Assembly: GCA_938003835.1 (NCBI GenBank)
Contig: CALKXJ010000001.1
Span: 223,513 to 275,396 of the forward strand
Direction: 5' to 3'
DNA length: 51,884 bases
Origin: an uncultured Bryobacteraceae bacterium
Lineage (GTDB): Bacteria > Acidobacteriota > Terriglobia > Bryobacterales > Bryobacteraceae
Under the pieces are notes generated by a model. That model was not told the origin of the DNA. It searched no databases and saw only the letters and a program-made list of their open reading frames with translations. The position numbers were made by a program, and so were the translations under genes. Every line of letters starts with the position of its first letter. The stretch's first letter is position 1. Of the stretch, positions 8,838 to 16,880 are shown one piece after another.

Positions 8838-10466
8838 ATGGCGATTCACGACGTTCGGCGGTGGCTCGAAGGCGGGTTTGGACGGCTGAGCCGGCGCGAA
8901 CTGTTCGCGGGCGTTCCGGCGCTGGCCGGCGGGCTCATCCCGGGCCGCGCCGCCGCGGCGCCCGCGCTGCGTCTGGGCAAGGAGATTTACGAATCGATCG
9001 GTGTCCGGCCGCTGATCAACTGCAAAGGCACGTTCACCATCATCAGCGGCTCGCAGACCTTGCCGGAAGTCAAACGGGCCATGGAGGACGCCTCGCGCCA
9101 CTACGTCCATCTGGACGAATTGATGGAGGCCGTAGGCCGCCGGCTCGCCGAGCTCACCCAGGCCGAGTGGGGGATTGTGACCGCCGGCTGCGCCGCGGCG
9201 CTCACGCTCGCCACGGCCGCCTCGATCGCCGGCGCCGACCCGGAGAAGCTCCAGCGGCTGCCCGATCTCACGGGGCTCAAGAGTGAAGTGATCGCGCCGC
9301 GCCACTCGCGCAATGTCTATGACCACGCCGTGCGCATGCTGGGCGTGCGGATGGTTACGGTGAGCACGATCGAGGAATGCGAGCGGGCCTTTAATGACAG
9401 GACGGCCCTGGTGATGATCCTGGCCGGGCCGGGCGACGACGGCCCGCTCGGCACCGAGCCGGTCTCGCGCATCGCCAGAAAGCACGGCGTGCCGGTGATC
9501 GTCGACGCGGCGGCCGAGCACCTGGTGATTCCGAATCCGCACCTGGGACGAGGGGCGGATCTGGTGGCCTATAGCGGCGGAAAGTGCCTGCGCGGGCCGC
9601 AGTGTGCCGGCCTGCTCCTGGGGCGCAAGGATCTGGTGAAGGCGGCCTGGTTGCACAGCGCGCCGCATCATGCCTTCGGCCGGTCGATGAAGGTCGGCAA
9701 GGAGGAGATCATGGGGATGCTGGCGGCCGTGGAGATGTGGGTCAAGCGCGATCACGAGGCCGAGTGGCGGCAGTGGGAGGGGTGGCTCGACACGATCGCC
9801 CGCCGGGTGAAGAAGATCGACGGTGTCACCACCGAGGTGTTGCCGCCGCAAGGGCTATCGAACCGTTCGCCGCGGCTGCGCATCAACTGGGACGCCGCCG
9901 AGCGGGGCATCACGGGCGCCGAGCTCGAAACGCTGCTCTTCCAGGGCGACCCTCGGATCATCCTCGGCGGCTCGACCGGCGAGAGGCGCTGGGGCGGCGC
10001 CAGTTCGATCACGATCATGCCCTACATGATGATGCCGGGCGACGCCGAGGTTGTGGCGGAGCGGATCGCGAGCGTGCTGGCCAGGCCGCCCCGCTACGAA
10101 GCCCCGGCGCCGGCAGGCGCGCCCGTCCAGATCTCCGGCCAGTGGAGGGCGCGCCTGGAGTTCGTGCTGGGCGGCGCCGACCACCGCCTGATCTTCGAGC
10201 AGGACGGCGGAACGATCGTCGGCACGCATATCGGCGAAATGCTCTCGGGCGACCTCCGGGGCTTCGTCGAGGGCGACCGGGTGTATTTTCGCAGCTCGCA
10301 ACGATACGAGGGCACGCGGCTTCAGTTCGATTTCGAAGGGCGGCTCGAGGGCGAGACCTTGCGCGGGACGGTGGGGCTCGACGAGTATGGCGAAGCGCGC
10401 TGGGAGGCCCGGCGGCACCGCTACGGCGGGCCGGGCGGTGCGGTGCGGCCCATCAAGAACGTCTGA
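8838..10466 (+). CDS. Tat-exported SelA-like PLP-dependent protein with C-terminal beta domain
   Basis: A 542-residue protein. The N-terminus has a twin-arginine signal (LSRRELFAGVPALAGG, about 16-31). A fold-type I PLP domain related to selenocysteine synthase SelA and DgaE-type ammonia lyases follows (GVRPLINCKGTFTIISGS, GIVTAGCAAALTLA, VPVIVDAAAE). The likely PLP lysine is in YSGGKCLRGPQ. From about residue 430 a separate beta-rich domain (ISGQWRARLEFVLGGADHRL onward) is appended, of the kind found on acidobacterial hydrolases. ATG 8838 has a strong GGAGGAGG at 8823-8830. The frame opens earlier, but those residues precede the ribosome binding site. SelA itself is cytoplasmic, so a true selenium role is unlikely. 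The substrate is unknown. Confidence 0.8.
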   Translation: MAIHDVRRWLEGGFGRLSRRELFAGVPALAGGLIPGRAAAAPALRLGKEIYESIGVRPLINCKGTFTIISGSQTLPEVKRAMEDASRHYVHLDELMEAVGRRLAELTQAEWGIVTAGCAAALTLATAASIAGADPEKLQRLPDLTGLKSEVIAPRHSRNVYDHAVRMLGVRMVTVSTIEECERAFNDRTALVMILAGPGDDGPLGTEPVSRIARKHGVPVIVDAAAEHLVIPNPHLGRGADLVAYSGGKCLRGPQCAGLLLGRKDLVKAAWLHSAPHHAFGRSMKVGKEEIMGMLAAVEMWVKRDHEAEWRQWEGWLDTIARRVKKIDGVTTEVLPPQGLSNRSPRLRINWDAAERGITGAELETLLFQGDPRIILGGSTGERRWGGASSITIMPYMMMPGDAEVVAERIASVLARPPRYEAPAPAGAPVQISGQWRARLEFVLGGADHRLIFEQDGGTIVGTHIGEMLSGDLRGFVEGDRVYFRSSQRYEGTRLQFDFEGRLEGETLRGTVGLDEYGEARWEARRHRYGGPGGAVRPIKNV

Positions 10467-10468
10467 GC

Positions 10469-11215
10469 TCAGCGCGGCGCCAGGTTGAACTCCACCCCGC
10501 GCTCGCGGTTGAGCTGCTCGGAGAACTCCCGGTCGATCAGCTCGAGCGAGGCGCGGTTGTGCGAGCCCTGGAGGGTGATGTAATTGAGCGTGTCCCCGTC
10601 GACCCAGTAGGCGAGCGCCGGATAGATGGACTGGTTCTTGAAGGCGATGAGGTAGATGGTCGGTTTGGCTTCAGCGGCTCGGGCGGCCGGCTCCGGATGC
10701 GAAGGCACCGGCGCCTGATAGGACCGCATCGTGGGCGCAGCCGGCTCGGGCAACTCCTCGCGGGTGTAATCGCGCACCACGCCGCGGGCGGTCTCCGGCC
10801 TGTAGTACTGGTTGATGATCACGGTGGGCTGCGCGGGCGGCTGGTTCACCACCATGACGGTGTTCTGTCCCGGGGCCTGGGGCCCGTAGCCGTAACCTGT
10901 CCAAACCGGGACCACATAGGGGATGACGACCGGATAGGCGCGGCGGGGATCCAACGGGCCGGTGATCAGGTGGCTCGGTCGCCCGGTGATCGTGGCCGAC
11001 AGGCGCTGTCCGAAACTCGGTCCCGGGTGGAAGTGCGGGCTCACCAGCGGAGGCGCCGTCCCGGTGCCGGGAAACAGGATGTTGCCGAAACCGCTCGGCG
11101 AGCCGTAGGTTCGAGAGCCCGGGCCGCGGCCGTAGAGGCTGCCGGCAAATTGCGCCGCCGCCGTTCCGGCCAGGATCAGGCCGAGGGCGAAACCCGCCAT
11201 CAGATTCTTCTTCAT
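10469..11215 (-). CDS. secreted protein of unknown function
   Basis: A 248-residue protein with a clear signal peptide (MKKNLMAGFALGLILAGTAAAQ). A long Gly/Pro/Tyr-rich low-complexity middle follows, and a compact conserved-looking C-terminus (YLIAFKNQSIYPALAYWVDG, then SLELIDREFSEQLNRERG) ends the protein. ATG 11215 is chosen because it begins the signal peptide; the frame runs further upstream without adding a sensible N-terminus. It is convergent with the SelA-like gene with a two-base gap between stops. I do not recognise the family. The C-terminal block may be a small envelope domain. Confidence 0.6.
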   Translation of the reverse strand: MKKNLMAGFALGLILAGTAAAQFAGSLYGRGPGSRTYGSPSGFGNILFPGTGTAPPLVSPHFHPGPSFGQRLSATITGRPSHLITGPLDPRRAYPVVIPYVVPVWTGYGYGPQAPGQNTVMVVNQPPAQPTVIINQYYRPETARGVVRDYTREELPEPAAPTMRSYQAPVPSHPEPAARAAEAKPTIYLIAFKNQSIYPALAYWVDGDTLNYITLQGSHNRASLELIDREFSEQLNRERGVEFNLAPR

Positions 11216-11315
11216 AGCCAGACCACCTGTGTCGAGCTTAACCAGCCGCCCGTTTAGACGCAAGCGCCGGGATCGGGGTTGCGGCGGAGGGGGAAGCCCG
11301 GCCGGATCAAATCAG

Positions 11316-11346
11316 ATACTTGACTCCGGAATCAGAGTGGAGTTCA
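11316..11346 (+). promoter_or_regulatory. putative Rrf2/IscR-type operator and -35 region
   Basis: ATACTTGACT (11316-11325) matches the left half of the IscR type 1 site consensus (ATASYYGACT). It is followed by a partial dyad, ACTCC (11323-11327) to GGAGT (11339-11343). It lies 53-83 bases before the Rrf2-family start codon, which fits autoregulation. TTGACT within it could also act as a -35 hexamer. The right half-site is degenerate. Confidence 0.45.
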
Positions 11347-11398
11347 ATGAGGGGGAGATGAGAGCCCGGTTCGGTTTCGCAGCCTGCGCTGAACGCCC

Positions 11399-11860
11399 AT
11401 GAAGCTCAACACGCGAGTCCGTTATGCCGTGCGGCTCATGGCCGATATCGCCCGCCACGGCTCCGACCAGCCGGTGCCGCTGCGCGACGTCGCCGAGCGG
11501 CAGGGCCTGTCCAAACTCTATCTTTCGCAACTGGCGACGGCGCTGCGCAACGCCTCGTTGCTGCGCAGCGTGTGGGGGAATCGCGGCGGCTACGTGCTGG
11601 CGCGACCGGCAAGCGAGATCAAGCTTCGCGAGATCATCGAGGCCGCCGACGGGCCGGTGAACATCATCGAATGCGTGGTGGACGATCGGGCTTGCGCGCG
11701 GGCTCAGGTGTGCGAGGCGATTCACGTCTGGCGCGACATCAACGAGGCCATTGTCGAGGTGCTCGACCGGTACACGCTTGGGGATCTGATCGGTTCGGCG
11801 GAGCCGTGCGCGAACTGGCGCGGCGGGGCACTGGCGCCCCCGCTGGCCGGGTGCCTTTAG
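11399..11860 (+). CDS. Rrf2-family transcriptional regulator, probably Fe-S binding
   Basis: A 153-residue regulator beginning with the family hallmark MKLNTRVRYAVRLMADIA. A winged helix-turn-helix (VPLRDVAERQGLSKLYLSQL) and the wing (RGGYVLARPASEIKLREII) follow. Three cysteines and a histidine in ECVVDDRACARAQVCEAIH resemble the cluster-binding loop of IscR-type proteins, so sensing by an Fe-S cluster is likely. A possible operator is at 11316-11346. Its stop overlaps the stop of the convergent HD-domain gene. No isc/suf genes are adjacent, so the targets are unknown. The C-terminal tail is long and Gly/Ala-rich. Confidence 0.88.
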   Translation: MKLNTRVRYAVRLMADIARHGSDQPVPLRDVAERQGLSKLYLSQLATALRNASLLRSVWGNRGGYVLARPASEIKLREIIEAADGPVNIIECVVDDRACARAQVCEAIHVWRDINEAIVEVLDRYTLGDLIGSAEPCANWRGGALAPPLAGCL

Positions 11861-12432
11861 AGCCTTCCGCAGCGGGCGCCGTCGAGTCCGAGTTCGGCGG
11901 CGCGGGCCCGCATGGCGTCGATGCAGAACCGGATGTGTTCTTCGAGCGGGACGCCCAGCTCGGCGGCGCCGTTGCGGATGTCCTCCCGGTTCACCGACCG
12001 GGCAAAGGCCTTGTCCTTGAGCTTCCGCTTGACGGAGTCGACCTCGACCTCGTGAATGCTGCGGCCGGGCTTGACGTAGGCGACGGCGGTGAGGAAGCCG
12101 GCGAGCTCATCGCAGGCGAACAGCGCCTTTTCAAGCAAGGACTGGCGCGGCACGCCGGTATAGGTGGCGTGGGAGAGGATGGCGCGCCGGATTTCCTCGC
12201 TCACGCCACGCTCGGCCAGGATCGGCTCGCCCTTGAGCGGGTGATCCGGAGCCTGGGGGTGGATCTCCCAGTCGAAATCGTGCAGCAGCGCGGTGACCGA
12301 CCATTTTTCCTCGTCCTCGCCGAACTGGCGCGCGTAGGCGACCAGGCAGGCCTCGACCGCCAGCGCATGCTTGCGCAGGTTGTCGGATTTGGTGAACTCG
12401 CAGAGGATCTCCCAAGCCTGATTCCGGTCCAT
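11857..12432 (-). CDS. HD-domain (HDIG-like) phosphohydrolase
   Basis: A 191-residue HD-superfamily protein. The first histidine is in LRKHALAVEAC. The paired metal motif is in ALLHDFDWEIHPQ, and HATYTGVPRQSLLEKALFACDE provides the distal His and Asp. This matches the 'HD superfamily hydrolase' group annotated as HDIG-related, with unknown nucleotide-type substrate. ATG 12432 is the start. The frame stays open upstream through the tRNA-Ala antisense strand (giving the familiar spurious DSNPRPLP peptide), which is not coding. A -10-like TATAGT ends six bases before this ATG with no ribosome binding site, which suggests a leaderless message. Confidence 0.82.
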   Translation of the reverse strand: MDRNQAWEILCEFTKSDNLRKHALAVEACLVAYARQFGEDEEKWSVTALLHDFDWEIHPQAPDHPLKGEPILAERGVSEEIRRAILSHATYTGVPRQSLLEKALFACDELAGFLTAVAYVKPGRSIHEVEVDSVKRKLKDKAFARSVNREDIRNGAAELGVPLEEHIRFCIDAMRARAAELGLDGARCGRL

Positions 12433-12438
12433 GCTTGT

Positions 12439-12446
12439 ACTATAAT
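12439..12446. promoter_or_regulatory. shared divergent -10 element (tRNA-Ala / HD gene)
   Basis: ACTATAAT reads as a perfect TATAAT on the plus strand (12441-12446), 21 bases before the tRNA-Ala gene. On the minus strand it reads TATAGT (12444-12439), six bases before the HD-gene ATG. The two -10 boxes overlap by four bases, so one AT-rich site could fire in both directions. No clear -35 is visible on either side. Confidence 0.55.
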
Positions 12447-12467
12447 GAAAAGCGTCCCTCACCCCGT

Positions 12468-12543
12468 GGGCCTGTGGCGCAGTTGGGAGCGCGCTTCCAT
12501 GGCATGGAAGAGGTCGAGGGTTCGAATCCCTCCAGGTCCACCA
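12468..12543 (+). tRNA. tRNA-Ala(GGC)
   Basis: A 76-base cloverleaf. The acceptor stem is GGGCCTG/CAGGTCC with the G3:U70 wobble that identifies alanine tRNAs. The anticodon stem is CTTCC/GGAAG around the loop ATGGCAT (anticodon GGC), the T-loop is GGTTCGAATCC, and CCA is encoded. A TATAAT -10 lies at 12441-12446. A weak GCCGG/CCGGC hairpin (12545-12561) follows without a T-run. Confidence 0.96.
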
Positions 12544-12707
12544 AGCCGGTTCTCTTCCGGCCGAAGATCTGGCGACCGGCATTTCGACAAGAGCTCTGAA
12601 CGGCGCCAACTCGCGGGGCTAAGAGTTTACCTGCGGTGCTCGTCGGCCGAACGCCGCCTCGATCCGCATCGTTGCGGCGGCCTCGGCCCGGGAGGCCGGC
12701 CTCCTGC

Positions 12708-13319
12708 TCACCGCGCCCAGCGCAGCACGGCGAAGCCGCCGATGAGCAGGGCGACGAAGGCCAGAGCCAGCCAGTCGAAGTAACGGTCGATGAAGGGCTG
12801 GATGCGCGGGCCGGCCCAGCGAATCAGAGCGCCCACCAGAAAGAACCGCGCCCCGCGGCCCACGATCGAGACGGCGGTGAACGCCGCCAGGTTCATGTAG
12901 AAGGCCCCGGAGGCGATGGTGAACACCTTGTACGGGATGGGCGTAAAGGCGGCCGTGAAGACGATCCAGAAGTCGTACTGGCGGTACCAGTGCTGGACCT
13001 GTTCGTAGTAGGCGTGGGCGTGATAGAAGTCGATGATGCGCATCCCGACGGCGTCCATGAAGAACCGGCCGATCGCGTAGCCGACCACGCCGCCCAGGGC
13101 GCTTCCGGCCGTGCAGATGCCGGCGAAGCGAAGCCAGCGGCGCGGCGCGCCCATCACCAGCGCGATCAGCAGCGCATCTGGCGGGATGGGGAAGAAGCTC
13201 GACTCGGCCAAGGCCAGCCAGAAGAGCGCGTGCGCGCCCCCGGGACGTTCCGCCCAAGAGAGAACCCAGTCATAGAGGCGGCGGTGGACCCGCCAGGCCG
13301 GTTGCGTCAGTGTGGACAT
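12708..13319 (-). CDS. YqaA / DedA-type VTT-domain membrane protein
   Basis: A 203-residue inner-membrane protein of the VTT (SNARE-associated/DedA) superfamily, YqaA subgroup. The N-terminal re-entrant region has LALAESSFFPIPPDALLIAL. A glycine-rich helix (AGSALGGVVGYAIGRF) follows, then FTPIPYKVFTIASGAF, typical of the family, and a final hydrophobic helix (LALAFVALLIGGFAVL). Relatives act as lipid scramblases or transporters (undecaprenyl phosphate or phosphatidylethanolamine recycling) in the proton-coupled DedA families. The substrate here is not known. It is a single gene with a short AT-richer leader; TATGAT on the minus strand around 13360 is a possible -10. Confidence 0.85.
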   Translation of the reverse strand: MSTLTQPAWRVHRRLYDWVLSWAERPGGAHALFWLALAESSFFPIPPDALLIALVMGAPRRWLRFAGICTAGSALGGVVGYAIGRFFMDAVGMRIIDFYHAHAYYEQVQHWYRQYDFWIVFTAAFTPIPYKVFTIASGAFYMNLAAFTAVSIVGRGARFFLVGALIRWAGPRIQPFIDRYFDWLALAFVALLIGGFAVLRWAR

Positions 13320-13381
13320 CCGATTCGGCGCCAGTTCGGGATCGATCTTTCGATCATAGCGAGAAGGCTTGTGCGGCCGCC

Positions 13382-14353
13382 TCAGGCCAGATATTCACGA
13401 ATCAGGCGGATGTTCTCCGGCGGCGTCTCGAGCGGCAGGCAGCCGGTTCCCATCAGGCAGTTCGGCCGCGCGATCGCCAGAATCCGGTCGATTTCGCGGT
13501 AGATGGCCTCGCGGTCCGCGCAGGCGACGATGCGCGGATCCATATTGACGCGGACCTTGACATGGGGGTGGGTCTGCCAGACCCGTTCGATGAAGGCGGC
13601 CTGGTTCGTCTCGACATTCGTGACCAGGAAACCGGTGCCGGTCGCAAGCAGATCATCCACGATGGGGTAGGTGTTGCCCCCCATGATGCACGGGACGGCG
13701 TGGCCGGTGATCTCGGCCGCAATCGCCAGCATGCGTTTGAGCGCCGGCAGTTCGATCTCGCGAAACTGGCGCGGGGAAAGCAGCGGCGGGGCGGCCGCGG
13801 ATTCGAAGAAAGCCACGTCGAGCCCGGCCTCGATGACGGCGCGGCAAAATGCGGCCTGGTTCTCCGCGAGCCTCATCAGGGCGCGCGAGACGGCCTCGGG
13901 CTTCAGGGCCACCTCTTCGCAGAGCCCGTTGATGCCGCGCAGGTTGAACGCGATGGAGAAGGGACCGGCGACCGGGATGCGGACGTCGGCTTCCCGGAGC
14001 GCCTCCCTCAGGCGGCGGCCCACCTCGATCACCATCGCGATGCGCCCGTCGCGCGCCGGATCGAACGGCGAAAGCTCGGCGGCTTGCTCGATGTCGTCGA
14101 GCAGAGCCGCTACAGCCGGGATGCCGTCGTCGCTCGCTGGAACCACCCGCGCCCCGTAAGCCTCGGCCTCGAGGTTATAGATGTCGATGCCCACGACCAC
14201 CGGCTGGTGGCGGTACTCGAGCCAGGCGGCCTTGTGAGCCTCGTAGAGCAGCTCCGGATTGCGCGAGACCTCCCACGGGGAGCGGCCCACGAAACGAGCC
14301 GCGTGCTCGTAGACAGATGGCGTGAACGGGATCTTCACGGCGCCTCGCTGCAA
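13382..14353 (-). CDS. uroporphyrinogen-decarboxylase-like protein (UroD fold)
   Basis: A 323-residue TIM-barrel protein of the UroD/MtaA superfamily. Visible landmarks are EVSRNPELLYEAHKAAWLEY, IYNLEAEAYGA, VAGPFSIAFNLRG, and the C-terminal NTYPIVDDLLATGTGFLVTN and CLMGTGCLPLETPPENIRLI. The last fits the 'GCxxPxxTPxEN' motif of methyltransferase-type UroD-like proteins rather than haem-pathway HemE. Acidobacteria carry many such paralogues beside carbohydrate genes. Corrinoid methyltransferase activity or a demethylation role is possible, but no corrinoid protein is adjacent. A shorter start (GTG for VKIPFTP) is equally possible. Confidence 0.75.
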   Translation of the reverse strand: MQRGAVKIPFTPSVYEHAARFVGRSPWEVSRNPELLYEAHKAAWLEYRHQPVVVGIDIYNLEAEAYGARVVPASDDGIPAVAALLDDIEQAAELSPFDPARDGRIAMVIEVGRRLREALREADVRIPVAGPFSIAFNLRGINGLCEEVALKPEAVSRALMRLAENQAAFCRAVIEAGLDVAFFESAAAPPLLSPRQFREIELPALKRMLAIAAEITGHAVPCIMGGNTYPIVDDLLATGTGFLVTNVETNQAAFIERVWQTHPHVKVRVNMDPRIVACADREAIYREIDRILAIARPNCLMGTGCLPLETPPENIRLIREYLA

Positions 14354-14411
14354 CCTACTTGCGGGGCCAGTCGCAGGAATCGCCCGACCCCCGGCCGGGC
14401 CAGCGAGGCCC

Positions 14412-14480
14412 TCAACCCAGGCCGAAGCGGGAGAGTATCAGCCAGGCGGCGACAATGATGACGATCCACAGCGCGTCCAT
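14412..14480 (-). CDS. 22-residue single-helix membrane peptide (small ORF)
   Basis: An ATG-started frame of 22 codons encoding a short hydrophobic peptide (MDALWIVIIVAAWLILS, then a basic/Gly tail). It lies between the amidohydrolase and the UroD-like gene on the same strand, preceded by a purine-rich GGGAGAAGAGG. The composition is that of one transmembrane helix. It fills the only sizeable gap in this part of the operon. No homologue is recognised, and chance cannot be excluded for so short a frame. Confidence 0.4.
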   Translation of the reverse strand: MDALWIVIIVAAWLILSRFGLG

Positions 14481-14506
14481 TCGGCCTCTTCTCCCATGCT
14501 ACCGCA

Positions 14507-15577
14507 TCAATCGGGAAACCCTTCGCGGTTCAGGTTTGGGAGGATGCGCAGGGCGTTGTTGTAGTAAATCTTCTTGAGCACCTCGGCCGGCAGGTCCAGC
14601 CCGTAGAGCTTCCAGAGCCCGTGGTACTTGCGGTCGTGGTCGAAGTACTCATCGGCGGTCTCGAGCACGCGGAAATAGGTGATGTATTCCTGCGGGCGCC
14701 AGGTGTCCTTGCCGAAGAGGATGCGGTCCTGATAGCGGATGAAAAAGTCGCGCGCGAAGCGGGGCTGCCGGCCGATCTCCTCGATGACGGCGCCGAACTC
14801 GGTATAGACGTTCGGCAGCCGGTCGAGCAGGCGCCCGAGCGCCGCCAGGTCGTTGCCCAGCCATCCCAGGTGCGCGTTGACGAAGATGGTCTGCGGATGG
14901 CGCGCGAACAGCCGGTGCTGTTCCGCCAGCAGCTCCTCGAAGCGCGGATACTGATCGGGCGGCCGGGCGCGGCTGGGGAAGAGCTTGAGCTCGAGCCACC
15001 GCTCGTTGTACTTGTCCATCGGATCGAACAGCGCCTTGGGCTCGCCGGTATGGATCAGCACCGGGATCTTCAGCCGGCCGCAGGCCTCGAACAGCCGGTC
15101 GAAGCGGGGGTCGTCGACCGGGATGCGCCGCCCCTGGGAGTCCTTGAGCGTCATGCCAAAGTTCTTAAAGATCTTCAGGCCCCGGGCGCCGGCGGCGACG
15201 TCCTGCTCGAGTTGGCGGGCGATGCGCTCGCCGTAGCCCGGCTCGTCGACACCGGAGAAGTCGATATTGGCGAAGACGGCGAAGCGGTTGGGGACGGCGG
15301 AGAAGACGCGCACGCTTTGGCGCAGCCGCTCCCCCGTGCCCCCGCTCAGGTTCACCATCAGGCGCATGTTGATGCGGTCCATGTCGGCGACCAGGCGCGC
15401 CAGCTCCTCCGGCGTCATCGAGCCCCGCTGGTGGTTGTGGACATCGATAAAGGGGAAGCGGGCCCGCTCGATCCTCGACCGGGGCACCACCAGCGTGGAG
15501 CGCGGCTCGTATTCCTCGATGGTCATCACCTGCGCGGCGAGCGACAGGGCGGCAAGAGCGAAAAGGGCACGTTTCAT
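14507..15577 (-). CDS. secreted amidohydrolase-family (Amidohydro_2) protein
   Basis: A 356-residue protein with a signal peptide (MKRALFALAALSLAAQ), then a metal-dependent TIM-barrel hydrolase. The first strand has the metal motif FIDVHNHQRG. GARGLKIFKNFGMT may provide a lysine. LKIPVLIHTGEP and TIFVNAHLGWLGND supply further histidines, and FGKDTW near the end gives an aspartate. The family includes decarboxylases and lactonases such as 2-pyrone-4,6-dicarboxylate hydrolase. The N-terminal signal puts it outside the cytoplasm. Its ATG overlaps the folC stop by four bases, indicating coupling, although there is no functional link to folate. The substrate is unknown. Confidence 0.82.
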   Translation of the reverse strand: MKRALFALAALSLAAQVMTIEEYEPRSTLVVPRSRIERARFPFIDVHNHQRGSMTPEELARLVADMDRINMRLMVNLSGGTGERLRQSVRVFSAVPNRFAVFANIDFSGVDEPGYGERIARQLEQDVAAGARGLKIFKNFGMTLKDSQGRRIPVDDPRFDRLFEACGRLKIPVLIHTGEPKALFDPMDKYNERWLELKLFPSRARPPDQYPRFEELLAEQHRLFARHPQTIFVNAHLGWLGNDLAALGRLLDRLPNVYTEFGAVIEEIGRQPRFARDFFIRYQDRILFGKDTWRPQEYITYFRVLETADEYFDHDRKYHGLWKLYGLDLPAEVLKKIYYNNALRILPNLNREGFPD

Positions 15578-16860
15578 CGGCTGTAGGCGGGCAACAGGAG
15601 TTTGCGCGCCTCTCCCACCAGCAGCAGCGAACCGGTGAGGAAGACAGCGGCTTCAGGCGGCGCGGCAGCCGCTCGCTCGAGGGCCGCCTCGACGCTGGGC
15701 GCCACCTCCGCCGCCGGGTGGTCGAAGAAAGCCCCGAGCAGCTCCGCGCGCAGCGCGCGGTGCGAGTTCGGGCTGGTCAGGATGATGCGCTCGGCGAGCG
15801 GCGCCAGCAGGCCGGCGATCTCGTCGAGCGACTTGTCGCGCATGGCGCCGTAGACGATCCAGACGGGCCGGCCGGCGTAGAAACGGCGGATGTAGGCGGC
15901 GAGCGCGCGCACGCCGGCCGGGTTGTGCGCCCCGTCGAGAATGATCTCGGGCGCGGTGGCCACCCGCTCGAGCCGCCCCGGCCAGCGCGTCCGGCTGATG
16001 CCGCGCTCGATGGCCTCGACCGGAACGCCGAGCAGCTCCAGCGCGGCGACCGCCGTGAGAGCGTTCTCGACCTGGTGCTCGCCGGCGAGCGGGCATTCGA
16101 GATGAAGGCAGCCGCTCCGGCCCTGGATGAGCGACCGGTGGCCGTCTCGGTGAACCTCGAGCGAGTCCAGTCGCCAAGAGGAGGTGTGCGCCGCCGGGAT
16201 CGCGAGCTCGGAGGCGCGCTCCTCGAGAACGCGCAACGCCTCGGGGCGCTGGCGGGCGAAGACGGCCGGCACGCCCGGCTTGAGGATGCCTGCTTTTTCC
16301 CGGGCGATCGATTCGATCGAGTTGCCGAGATAGCGCTCGTGGTCGAAATCGATCGGGGTAATCACGGCCAGCTCGGGTTGAACGACGTTGGTGGCATCCA
16401 GGCGCCCGCCCAGACCGGTTTCGAGCACCACCATCTCGACGCCGAGCTCGCGGAACAGCAGGAAGGCCATGGCGGTGAGGGTCTCGAAGTAGCTCGGGTG
16501 GGCTTCGAGCGCCTCCTGGCGCAGCAGGTCCTCGGCGGCGGCGTGCACGTGGTTGAAGGCGCGCGTGAACTGCGCCTCCGAGACCGGCCGGCCGCCGATC
16601 TGGATTCGCTCGACCGGCTCGACAAGGTGCGGGGAGATATACAGGCCGGTGCGATGTCCAGCTTCGCGCAGCGCCGACTCGAGCATGGCGCAGACGGAGC
16701 CCTTGCCGTTGGTCCCGGCGACGTGGACGAAGCGGCAGGCGCGCTCGGGATGGCCGAGCTCGGCCAGGAGCACCTCCATGCGCTCCAGGCCCAGCTTCGC
16801 CGTGCGCATCTCGTTGCCCAGCGAATAGAGGAAGCGGACCGAGTCCGGGTAGGTACGCAT
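15574..16860 (-). CDS. folC: folylpolyglutamate synthase / dihydrofolate synthase
   Basis: A 428-residue Mur-ligase-family enzyme that adds glutamate to dihydropteroate or folates with ATP in the cytoplasm. FVHVAGTNGKGSVCAML is the P-loop; GLYISPHLVEPVERIQIGG and VLETGLGGRLDATNVV are FolC hallmarks. ITPIDFDHERYLG, the carbamylated-lysine loop (ARQRPEAL region) and WPGRLERVATAPEIILDGAHNP of the C-terminal domain complete it. The length is usual. It lies 20 bases downstream of the CARF/HEPN gene on the same strand and overlaps the following amidohydrolase gene by four bases. Confidence 0.93.
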   Translation of the reverse strand: MRTYPDSVRFLYSLGNEMRTAKLGLERMEVLLAELGHPERACRFVHVAGTNGKGSVCAMLESALREAGHRTGLYISPHLVEPVERIQIGGRPVSEAQFTRAFNHVHAAAEDLLRQEALEAHPSYFETLTAMAFLLFRELGVEMVVLETGLGGRLDATNVVQPELAVITPIDFDHERYLGNSIESIAREKAGILKPGVPAVFARQRPEALRVLEERASELAIPAAHTSSWRLDSLEVHRDGHRSLIQGRSGCLHLECPLAGEHQVENALTAVAALELLGVPVEAIERGISRTRWPGRLERVATAPEIILDGAHNPAGVRALAAYIRRFYAGRPVWIVYGAMRDKSLDEIAGLLAPLAERIILTSPNSHRALRAELLGAFFDHPAAEVAPSVEAALERAAAAPPEAAVFLTGSLLLVGEARKLLLPAYSR

Positions 16861-16880
16861 CGCCTCCGCTCTGTTTCCTT

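Noticed and set aside
12545-12561. Terminator after tRNA-Ala
   Set aside because: A 5-base GCCGG/CCGGC stem without a T-run is too weak to call.
12433-12609. N-terminal extension of the HD gene through the tRNA
   Set aside because: The peptide (DSNPRPLP and neighbours) is the usual false translation of an antisense tRNA; the true ATG is at 12432.
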